64,000 bases of DNA from Penelope pileata (Eukaryota; Chordata; Aves; Galliformes; Cracidae). The notes below the pieces were generated by a model that saw only the letters and a list, made by a program, of their open reading frames with translations, was not told the DNA's origin and ran no database searches. Where the stretch lies: positions 250,401 through 314,400 of the forward strand of contig WBMW01005527.1 of the NCBI GenBank assembly GCA_013396635.1, written 5' to 3'. Shown in pieces: positions 52,201-62,620 of this stretch (its first letter is position 1; each line of letters begins with the position of its first letter). The translations under genes and the position numbers were made by a program.

Positions 52201-54973
52201 GATGAGCTACTGGCTTTCTCAGAACTGATGTTCTGTAGTGGTACTTGTGACAGAATGTTATATTTCTCAACAGTGTGAACATATTTGAATGTTCAGCTTT
52301 GCTTGATCAAATACCTAATTTTTGAGCTTCAGCAGTGGAATAAACTTCTTTTTCAGTTGTTATTGTACTGAACCAAGTAGAACATATATTCCAGACCCAC
52401 GACTGACATTTATTCAAATGAGCTGCAGTAATTTCATCTCGAATCAATCACTTTTATTCCAGTTTGGGAAAACAACTTTTTGCCAACGGCTCTGATTTTT
52501 TAATCTGAGAGTTGTTAGGATGGGCAGATACTTGAACATCCTAGTTAGGTCCCCCCCGTCTTACTGATTCAACTAAAACAATATTTTAGTTTATGCAGAG
52601 GAAGGAGCTTCAAAAGCACAGCTGAAAATTCCTTTTAAATGACATAACATTTAAGGTGCAGATTCAGAATCTATCAGCTTCAACATGGCAGCAGCTCACT
52701 ATTATGGATGGAGTTTTCTTACGTAAGTTGTTGTGGCAAGCAGAATTTGACTCAAAAAAGCAGATTTACTTTTCTTAATTCTCTCTCATGGAGATGAGAT
52801 TAATTAAAATTTTCCTGCTTTAGGTAATGGAAATATTATATGACTTGACAACATATAAAAGTTAACAGTGCAATGAACAAGCAGTCATAAAGGTTAATAG
52901 CGGTATACATCAAAAAACAATGTTATCAGCCTACTAACTTCTAGAACTCTTAGCATCTGAATGCCCAAAGTGCTCCAGTGATATACATCCATGCCATGAC
53001 CAGAGTCACCTATTGACAAAATCTGAGGAATCTGGATACGGCATCCATTCTCCACTGACCACATAGCTGAGCAAGTCTCAGGAAGTTACTTCTGGGGTGA
53101 ATGTCACTGTGAAACAGCAGGCAGACGGAGGACAACATCAGCTTAGCTGTTGTTACAAGATGAAGAGGTACTGAATAAGCCTATCTGCTGCCTGAACAAC
53201 TATGTATGTTCATCAGTCCTTTAAGATTTAAAGTTAGCTGTGTAAGATATAGTAGAACAGGAAGTTATACAGTACAGGCAATTAACCTTCAGTAAAGTTC
53301 TTTACATGGCCCATTTTACATTTTCATCTTCATTCTGCCAAAGGTTAAACATGTAATTAGAACTAAATCTAGCACTTTCATTCAGTTCAGATCTGGGAAA
53401 AAAAAAAAAGTCAGATTGACACAAGTAAATGGAATATGTTACATTGTGCTTCCCTCATAAAATTGACTGATCATGGCTTTAGAATAAAAAGACAAGTAAA
53501 AATAATTCCTCTTAGCACTGATACTGGTGGAGTCCCTACAAACTCATCAAATCCAAAACGACTTGCTCAGAATTCCTGTGAAACCATTTGGACATCTTTT
53601 CACAAATGTACATTTTAGTTCAAAATATTTCAGATCCCCCTCCCCTCAACAAAATACAATACACCAGACTGTCATCCTCATGCTTTGAAGCACAAATGAA
53701 ATTTAGTACACGATTGCCTAGAGCCACAGAAATAATATCCACACGGACTTTTCCTGTATAAACAAGCATGGAGCTAGAGGCCAAAAGAGAGGAATCTTTT
53801 CTATTACATTGTGGTTATTTGTTTCCCTGTTCTGAATTTTAATAACCCTCAGGACCCTTCTTTCCTCTTCCCTCACATCAAATACAACACTTTAAATAAA
53901 AGTCTAGCAAACAAAACGAAAATGAAATGTCAGAGGTCTGATAACAATGAAATATTGCATTACTGTTTTGTATTACAGCTATGGCACAATGGAGTTTCTC
54001 TGAACAGAATAAGCACCTGCAGGTTGTTGGCAAACTTAGCCTCAAGGTAGTTTACAGAAAGAGCACTTCTACCTTAAGAGATGCCGGACTTACACATATT
54101 TAAACAACACATTTTCCTTGGAATTGTAAAAGGTAAGGGTAGTCCTGATCAAGGTTGTTCATTTCTGAGGAAAACCTACCTGTAAATACTCCCAATGAAT
54201 CTACAAGATTACTTTGCATACAGGTTCAGACATTATACCACCATTTTAAATTATGCATTGACACCCTTCTTTCAGGACAAACAGAAGTGAGAACTCAAAG
54301 TATTTTTGATACATGTAGTAAACGTAAGCTTTCAGAAATTCAGAAAAGAATGATATGATAAAGACAGACATGTACCCTGTGTTACCATACTGGAACCCTG
54401 AGTTTGGCTCAGATTTCTCATCTGCTCCCTAGACTGCAAGTCTCACTTTGCTCAAAAAGCACAGCAAAGTAAAAGCATATGGCATATGCCATTCTTGTTT
54501 CAACGAAAAGACCTCAAAGATTAAAATTTAACAGAAAAATACCTCTGCTAGATTTGGGATAAGGGGTTGTGGGTTTTTGTGTTTTTTTTTTCCCCCCAGT
54601 TAGATGCTGTACTTAAGGAAAAATGTACATGCATTCATAAAAGTTCTGCCATTTGGAGTTAAATAATTTTGACCAACACACTCGGGTTGCAAGGTCAAGA
54701 AGGGAGATGGAAAATATCACTTCTGTTTTCAAAGGGAGCATTGTGATTTTCCGTTTAGAGTCAGGTGCGTCTGTCCTTTCATAAGATACAGGTCTTAGAA
54801 GATATCTTAAGATAATATATGAAAAAGATAATTAACAAAAGAATGAAACACCAATCCTCCCTGAGACAGTCAAATATACAGACTGAGGGTAAGGCTGGCC
54901 ATGGAAGAAAGATGAGAACATGTTAGGGACAGAAAAAGCAGACACAAGGAAACAGAGCCCTCACATTGAGTAT

Positions 54974-55248
54974 TAAGTGCAGGTTTGGGCACCACAGCAT
55001 AAGAAGGACATAAAACTATCAGAGTATCCAAAGGAGGGCTACAAAGATGGGGAAGGGTCTGGAGGGCAAGATGTATGAGGAGCACTGAGGTTGCTCAGCC
55101 CAGAGCAGAGGAGGCTGAGGGGAGGCCTCATGGCGGCCTACAGCTCCTCACAGGGAGCGGAGGGGCAGCGCTGGGCTCTGCTCTCTGGGGACAGCAACAG
55201 GGCCAGAGGGAACAGCACCACGGAGTGCATCAGGGGAGGGTCAGGTTG
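54974..55248 (+). mobile_element. CR1 LINE internal fragment, both ends missing
   Basis: Plus-orientation CR1 sequence. It runs from the region around AAGAAGGACATAAAACTATC and AGGAGGGCTACAAAGATGGG, through GGGAGGCCTCATGGCGGCCT and AGGGAGCGGAGGGGCAGCGC, to GGGAGGGTCAGGTTG at about 55248. There homology stops abruptly, before the usual 3' half and tail. It is GC-rich against its surroundings and resembles the younger galliform CR1 subfamilies. The 3' truncation needs a later deletion or rearrangement. The minus-strand open frame at 54870-55085 is only a shadow of it. Confidence 0.88.
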
Positions 55249-57934
55249 AATTAAGCAGTTATTTCAGTATTTTTGCTAAATGTCTTGATCCATGTGAATT
55301 CATAAAACATATCATATCTACTATCTATCTTGTTCCTTATCCTAAAGGTATTACACAGCCCAAATTTATACTCCTTTCAAGCATTAAAATAAAGCAATAT
55401 ATACTTTGTTAACTGAGATAATATTCTTAAGAAAGGAATGCCTATGAGCTTGTCATTTGTGACCTTTAGCAGCTATCAGATGATAATGACTTCTGCCTGC
55501 TTGCTCTGGCTAAATTCACTTTCAGTCCTGTAATAGGAAGTCAGAACTACAATAATGCTTCATTATGCCACATAGCATGTGCAGTTTTTTATGCTGCGTA
55601 AAATAGAATCTGAATTTGAAATGGAATTTGCCAGGAGAAATAACAAGAACTTAAAAGTCAACAGACAGCAGAAAAGGGCATGTGTTTTGAGGGGTGGGAT
55701 GGAGTATGACCTTTGAAAACTCACTTCCCTTTCTTATTACAATAGCATAAATATTCTAAGAAAAACTGGCACTTTAAAGTTTCATTACCATTAGCATAAA
55801 CCCCGAGACTGGTACATTTTATGTTCCTGCTCTGTCTAAAAGCAGTACATGACCTTGAGGATGCAAAATCCGTCTTAGGGACCGATGGGCAAAACCTACA
55901 CTTTCAACCATTTTGATCATTCATTGCGCATTGTAAGATTTGCCTAATGATTCTGCGTTTCCATATGTCAAAGCTACATCCAGACCTTACAAGACAGATT
56001 ATTTCTAGAATCTTTCAGAATGTGTATGCATTTTGAAAACAAATTTATTCCATTCTAAACTTTCTCTAACATGTACAAGACATTAGTTCTTTCCTGTTTA
56101 CTGATAAAAGCATAACAAAAAGAGTATGCATGATCACTAAATAACTCCATAGCTACTAGTGTTACTTGGTTGCATACTTTCTTTTGTATTGCCAACTGCT
56201 ACATAAGGCAAAATTGGTAAGCAACAAGTAGGACACAGTCAGAGTAACCAACTGAGCAGCAATTCTACTTTCCAAACATCTTAAAGAAATTGTACCAATA
56301 AGGGTGTAGGTTCCTTTTTCTCCCCTCTCCTCCCAGTAAGAAAAAAAGTATAAATAATTGAAAAATCTCCAAATGCACATTATAGAAGTTGGATTCTTGC
56401 TCCAGAGAAAATAAATGTTAGCCAATTCTAAGAAATAATTTTTGCATTTAAATGTTCCTTTATGTTCTGCTTAAAATATAGTCCTCACAGACCGGACAGA
56501 GCAAATGAAGAACATCTAAGTGACATTTTTGCCTAGTTTCTTTGAGGGGTAGATCAAATCACTTTTTGAACATAGTGCTCACTTTGGAAAAAAAAATCAA
56601 AATCAATAGCAAAATATTTAAAATTCTTTGGTTTGCTGGGCACATATTTTTAAGTTTGTTGTACTCGACTGTTCAGTGTCTTTCATCAGAGCAATTTTAT
56701 CCTTTATAGTTGGTAGTATTAGAGTTGCCAGAAAGCTAATAATGACAGATGACATCCTTTAAGGATAAATTACTTTGTTATAGCAGTAGATATTTTACCT
56801 TCTAAATAGAAATTGACTTTCTGATGAATAAAAGTATTTAACCTTAATTACCTCTTGAATATCATCACTATTTGTCAAAAAGAAATGGGACTGGTCAGAG
56901 GTAATGGGCAGTCATAAGCAAGGTATGAGTAAGACTATAATAGAGGCAATGAAAGAGGTTAATATTTAGCAATGGGTTTATGACCTAGGTAATGACTCTT
57001 GGTGTAATAAATACAATAAATTAAGGTAGTATATCAGCATAATCTTCCAATGAAAGATAAACTTGAACCAACACCTGATTCTAGCCCTTTCTAGGACAAT
57101 ATTGTTGAATTACCCACCAATTTCAAAACATCTTGTTATATAGTGTGCAAAATAAAAGGTAAAATTTACATAGTCTGGCTCATGTTATGCTCTAACTCTG
57201 AAATGAATGCAAATAAACGAGCAATAGATAAGCAATAGTGATTCTTAGCAAAAAATAGAATTCAGCTTTCTTGGAAACTTTCTGGAAGAAAGCACAATGA
57301 AAGCCTTGTTGTGCTGTTATCAAAACTAAAACAGAAATGATGCAATGATGGTAATTTTTCCAATTGTTTGTGCTCAAGTTATGATCAGTTTGTTCAGTTT
57401 TGCCACACTCAACTTCCATCTTTAACTGCATCTTATTATGCCTTATTTGTCCATAAAACAGTTTTCCAAGCTCTGAAAACAGTAGAACAAAGCAGGAGAC
57501 AGGATATATTAGTATTCAGTGTGAACAACTTTATAATCCAAAATAAATACTAGCTTTGTCCTTTCCTGTTTTAGCTAACTGCAATAGTGCTGCCATATGA
57601 AAATTTCTTTAAAACAAAAGGTTTCCCAATGACAAGACGACACTGAAGACATCCTTCAGATTTAAAATATTTTCATTCCTTAGTCAGTGCAGCCAAACTG
57701 GCCAGTTTTTCAAAATCATTACCATCTCCTGTGTTGTTTTAACTGTCTTTAATAGTGCAAAGCATCATATGCTCATCTTGCTCTCTTCACAATCTCTAAT
57801 CTAAGCATGCCTACATGTTTAAAAACATTAATTACTCTTTACAAAAATCGTTATTAAGCTCCATTTTTTCATTACCCATTTCACTTAATGACAGAGTACT
57901 TCAGTGAGAAAACCAAAATCACGCAACAGGAATT
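55249..57934. other. Intergenic, no gene recognised
   Basis: AT-rich unique sequence. Two minus-strand frames (56162-56425 and 57192-57431) have no recognisable domain. No transposon was recognised. Confidence 0.6.
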
Positions 57935-58498
57935 TGTTACCTAGTTTCTTTCTGAGACAGAAGTTGTCTTTCTCACAGAGTCTGCTATGAAGCTATGTTT
58001 TATTTCTAGAAAGAAAAACAACGCTGATAACAGATCGATTGTCTATACTTTTTGCCTGGTAGCATTGAACAGAGCCAAGAACATTTCAGTCTCTCAACTT
58101 CTTGTATTGCTCTGCCAGCAAAGGGGTTGGGGGGGCACAACCTGCTGGGAGGAGACAGAACCAGGACTGCTGACCCAAATAGACCAAAGGGAGATTCCAC
58201 ACCATATTACATCATGGAAATATAAGAGAGGGGAGTTAACCGGGGAGTGGCCACTGCTCAGGGACTGGCTGGGCATCTGTCGGTGAGTGGTGAGCAACGG
58301 CTTTGTGCATCACTTTGTGTATAATTACTGTTATTTCTATTTACTTATTTTTCTGTCTTGGTAAATAGTTTTTATCTCAATCCACGAGTTCTACTGGATT
58401 TTCTCCTGATACCCTCCCCCATCCCACTGGGGGTGGGAGGAGTGAGTGAACAACTGTGTGGTACTCAGCTATCTACTGGGTCAAGCTACAACAGTTAC
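57935..58498 (+). mobile_element. Second LTR of the same avian ERV family (plus strand)
   Basis: Collinear, in opposite orientation, with the LTR at 4395-4916. Shared blocks are CTAGTTTCTTTCTGA, GCTGATAACA, TGAACAGAGCCAAG, CTGACCCAAATAGACCAAAG, the TATA-like AAATATAAG at 58218-58226, TTTTTATCTCAATCCACGAG and CCCCCATCCCACTGG. It ends CTACAACA at 58493. The candidate target duplication is GTTAC at 57936-57940 and again at 58494-58498; this would place the start at 57941 with the terminal TG lost, whereas alignment to the other copy suggests a start at 57935 (TGTTACC). No internal retroviral region adjoins. It is more diverged than the first copy, with a degraded second half-site in the DR4-like motif. 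The open frames at 57987-58286 (+) and 58006-58297 (-) are LTR by-products. Confidence 0.85.
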
Positions 58499-60334
58499 CA
58501 CAACTCAAGTCTTAGCAAGAAGTATATTCAATGCTCTGGCATCCTCAAATTAGCTAGTATATTGATATGATTTCAACTTGTGAATATCTTGAAACTACCT
58601 TCATGCATTGTACTCAATTACATCTTGTTATAAACTGCTTTGAAGTCAACCTTTTTCTAAATCGCACATGTACATAAGCTGTCATGTTCCCAGATGTGAA
58701 ATCGTATCCAATTCACCCTTTCCAAACAAAGGTATATTTTCATTGTTAATAGATTAATCAGATACTAAACCAAGTCCTCCTGCCTCAGTGAGAAATTCCA
58801 AGAGGATCTGTATGTGACAGTACAGAAGTAGCAGGCAGAACTCAAAATTGACAGGAAATGAATTCAGGGTATCACTGAATTAATGACTATCAGCAGGAAC
58901 CTGAGAGAACTTGTACTAAACCAAACAGCTGAGAAAAGGGAATGTAACAGGGACTATTTCATCTGAAGTCAGCATCTCAGAGATAACAAGACTTAAAATG
59001 GAACTTTAGGAAGAACTGGATCCCAGCCTAAAAGAGTTGTGTGAAATCCTTACAGTTAGCTTAATTTGATAATCAGGTAGTAAGAAGGGAACTGAGAAAA
59101 TATCTTAAAACAAAAGCTACAAGCTGCCATAAGGCTGTACGTTTAATCCTCTGTATGAGTTCCTAAAAACAACTGCTTTAATAAGTTGTTCACTGGAGTA
59201 AAATAGATTCATTTTTGCTTTTACTTTAAAGGTTTCCCTGACTTAAATGTTAGTCACAGCAGTTAAATTGCAGTCATTCCATCCTCTGGAGACCAATCCT
59301 AAACAGAGCTATCAGCCCATCTTCATGGGGTACCAATCATGAACTACAGAACTGAAGAACTTGTGAGATTGCAGACAGTCCCCAATGAAATTACTTGGAA
59401 TGTTTTTGGAATTACTAGCACAGGGGCTGGGTTTGGAAGCAGTGTCACTTCATGAACAGCTTAGTCTGTTGCGAGACATAAGCAAGCTGCTCTGAACCTC
59501 TGAAGCCTCAAAAAATTTCCCCAATTTCTCTGAATTCTTCTGTCAGATTATTCCACTGTCTTATTCCAAACCTAGTATTACTGGCATTACAACAATATAC
59601 CAATAACGCTTGATGTAGCACAGATGCACAGCTTTCTAGACTGTTTTACTATCTGCCTAGACAGGGGAAAGGCCTCATTCACAATGAGAATGGAAGTAAA
59701 ATGATGCAGCTCCACAGCTTCTCTGTTGCCCAGACATTTTATATCCATTAGAGCCTCTTTAAAATCCAGGTTATAATTTTTTTTCCATTAATCTCTCTAA
59801 GGTTTGATTTAGACCAAGATATTAACAATGTATTAATACGTTTTTAGTTTAGCTTGCTTCCAAGGCATGAAATCATTTCAGAATTCTATCCAGGATGGGT
59901 GTTTTCCAGGAAATGAGTATTCCTCATTCCATATTAAAATCCTTAATCAATGTGCAAGGTGGCTCTTCACGCAGAATCTTTAAGTCCTTCAACTTAATTG
60001 GTTTGCTTGAAACACACTTGGCCTCACTTTCACACCCTACTAGTCACATTTTCATTTCTCATTGTGGCAAATTTAAATACAAAAGAACAAAATGAAGTTG
60101 AAAACTATTTGTATTCAATTGGCTTCAGTAAAATTTTTGTGCATTTTCCATGTGACTTGTTCCCTAATCTCTATCAAAATGTACACAATAAACAGCAGAC
60201 CATTACATACCTTTCCTATACAATAACATAGATTGAAATGCCTTTGGGAAGACAAGAATCAAAGTCATGGAAAGCCACCTTAGAATAAAAATTCCATGTA
60301 TTATAAAGGCATTTATAAAATTACCAAGGTTAAA
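58499..60334. other. Intergenic, no gene recognised
   Basis: AT-rich unique sequence without supported gene or recognised repeat. Small + strand frames at 59895-60231 overlap each other in two frames and have no known domain. Confidence 0.55.
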
Positions 60335-60600
60335 ATGAAGTTGGACTAAATGATTGTAGTCTAACCTCATTATAATATAGGCCATACGGGTTTCCTGAAG
60401 TAATTTTGATTGAACCTAGAGGGTATTTCAGATGAAATCAAGTCCTCATTTAAAAACATCAAGCAATGAAGAATCCACCAAAACAATTCACAAATTTTCT
60501 GTGTTTTTGCTAGATTTCAACCCTGCCAGTGGCAGGAGAGTTATAACAAGGTAATCTCTACAGTCCCTTCCAACCTAAGTCATTGTATAATTCTAAATTC
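60335..60600 (+). mobile_element. Decayed CR1 3'-end fragments
   Basis: Two short pieces resemble the end of CR1 in + orientation. One is about 60335-60380 (GTTGGACTAAATGATTGTAG followed by CTAACCTCATTATAAT). The other is about 60515-60600 (GGCAGGAGAGTTATAACAAG, then CAGTCCCTTCCAACCTAAGT and a decayed CATTGTATAATTCT tail). The sequence between them is not clearly CR1. They are old and poorly preserved. Confidence 0.55.
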
Positions 60601-60667
60601 TTCCTTTAGTGAGCTTCACTTACTGTTCAAAATGTCTCCTTTTCTAGCCTGAGTTTCATAGCTTAGA

Positions 60668-60841
60668 ACACACCTCAGGAGGTCCCACTCAAAGCAGGGG
60701 AGGCACTGAAATTAGAACAAGTTGCTCCCAGCTTTTTCCAGTCTGGTCCTGAGCAAGTGCAAGGGTACCACACCTCCCCAGGCAGCCTGCACCATTACCT
60801 GACTGCCCTCATGGGGAACAAAGTTTTCCTTTGTATCCACT
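60668..60841 (-). mobile_element. Old CR1 fragment, minus orientation
   Basis: Blocks such as CAAGTTGCTCCCAGCTTTTT, CCAGTCTGGTCCTGAGCAAG, CCCCAGGCAGCCTGCACCAT and AAGTTTTCCTTTGTATCCA correspond to the reverse complement of the CR1 3' region in older subfamilies. It is heavily diverged and adjacent to the plus-oriented pieces just upstream, so the segment is a composite of at least two insertions. Confidence 0.65.
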
Positions 60842-62229
60842 CAGAAGTGAGTATAAGTCTTCTGTAAACTTTACCCAGCTCCCCAGACCAAAGCAGACAT
60901 TTTTAATTTATTTTTCTAATTTTGCCACCTTTATCCATCAAACGCAGAAAAACAAAATTCTAGTTTCAGTCTTCTCTCCTTCTCATGTTAATTTTCCTTA
61001 TCTAGGAGTAAGCTCATTTCAGTTTGAGAGCACAACTACAAAACCTCTCCTATGTGTTCTCAGGAATGAAGATCAGAAGTTCCCTATTTCGGTGTTATCT
61101 ACCACAAAGCATAAAGCTACTTCTGGATATTTCTGAGATGTAGTTTACCTTACACAAGGACATGAGCTTTGGTCACTATCAGAGGTCTGTATAGACTTCA
61201 GTTTCCCCTGCACAACAGCAATGCAGTCAACACCAACCCATTTTGCCCGTAGCCAAGAACTGATCCAGCTGAGGATTAAAATGAATTTTTTCACTGTAGA
61301 ATATGAGAATTACTTGCTCATACAAAAGCTCAGTAGCCAGGCAAATATAACAATGAATTACAAGGAGTGAAAACTTGTCATTTAATTCAAATGGGTTCTG
61401 ACCATGATTACCACCAGTTTATTCATTATGTGAATTTTCTAGCAGCTATTATATGCATGTTTAAGATACTTCCTAAATTGTTACAGGCTTTGAATAATTG
61501 TACTTAATTCTATCCTTGTCTTAGGTTACCATTAAACACAGAATCAATATTCAGACTAATTTGCCACAAATGATCTTGATATAGAAATTGCTGAAAGTGC
61601 CTGTGACATAAGGATACACGCCTTTCCCAAGAAGACCTCTAAGACTGTCTCTTTAAAAAACAGCTTTTTCAAGTTTTCTTAAACACTTAGTTTATGATGC
61701 AGTCAATTTCATTCTTTTGCTTTCCGTGAAGACCACTCTGTATTTACAAGTGAGACATCCCTCCAGGTTCTGCTTCTCTAACTACCACCCAGTCAAAAGG
61801 ATCTAAATGGAAATGTTTCTTCTGTGATTCTTCTCTACTTTAACCACGGTAATGTTTTCTTTCATATGTGAGATGTAGTTTTCTATCTCAGCAAGTCCTT
61901 TATAAAGTTACCCAAACTGATTTATTTTCCCAGACTAAATAAGTACCAAAACTTCAAGAGAGTTACGAGAGCACAAGAGACTCCCAATTGTCCAGTTTTA
62001 GTGCCGTAATTCTCCCCTTCACAGTCTTAAGAGTCCACTGATCTATAAGCACATTGGGAGAAGGGCAGTTCAGATCTTCCTAATCCCTTTTGTATACTCA
62101 CAAAAAATAATCATGACTGCAGCTAGGGCATAACATTAACTTCAACAATAAATTTATAACTATAAATGATTTTTATTTATTAATATTGTAGCAGAGCTTA
62201 AGAGATCCAGTTATGGATCATGATCTTCA
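60842..62229. other. Intergenic, no gene recognised
   Basis: AT-rich sequence. A 101-codon + strand frame starting at 60831 inside the CR1 remnant continues to 61136 without a recognisable domain and is taken as chance. An AT-rich patch lies at 62140-62195. Confidence 0.55.
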
Positions 62230-62620
62230 TAGGTCGCTCTGAAAGTAATGCCTCCTATTTATTTCCAGAGAATCTACAACAAAGAACACAATAACACTAT
62301 TTGATACAACAAATTCTCAGCTACAGGACACTGTTTTTCAACATAGTCACCACCATTAGGTGATTCACATGGATGAGCTGATTGAGATTTTGCCCTGCAT
62401 GGAGGAATTCCATTCCACACTTGTGCTTCACATGCACTCCCATGTCAGACACCATTTTGTCACACTGTCCCTCTGCTGCCATCTGTTGCACGGCAACAAA
62501 ATGGAATGGAATTATTAGTGGGAAGTTTCATCCTCTATTGCCATCCCACCAACATCTGCTTCTGGCATTACAGGCCAACAAAATAAAATGGGAGGCATTA
62601 CTTTCAGAACAGTCCTCATA
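62230..62620 (-). mobile_element. Internally deleted mariner-type DNA transposon
   Basis: Terminal inverted repeats share CTGAAAGTAATGCCTCC: the left copy begins after TA at 62230-62231 (GGTCGCTCTGAAAGTAATGC), the right copy ends before TA at 62619-62620. The roughly 390-bp length compares with about 1.2-1.3 kb for intact mariners. Reading the minus strand, a 44-codon frame starts at 62455 and opens MVSDMGVHVKHKCGMEFLHA, which resembles the N-terminal start of a mariner transposase. It then diverges and stops at 62321; the catalytic domain is absent. It matches, from memory, the Mariner1_GG/Galluhop-type family of galliform birds. The outermost few bases of the TIRs are diverged, so exact ends are uncertain by a few bases. 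The + strand frame at 62382-62621 is its antisense shadow. Confidence 0.85.

Larger units (their letters stand above)
31381..54973. other. Intergenic, no gene recognised
   Basis: This is a long AT-rich stretch without a supported gene or recognisable transposon. Simple tracts include T-rich 31449-31470, (ACAA)n about 40272-40291, A-rich 41636-41660, T-rich with G at about 47028-47056, a C-rich run about 48840-48858 and A21 at 49228-49248. The longest open frame, 119 codons on the minus strand at 44017-44376, shows no known domain. A perfect inverted repeat is at 39442-39467 and a tandem duplication at 32268-32327. Confidence 0.6.
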
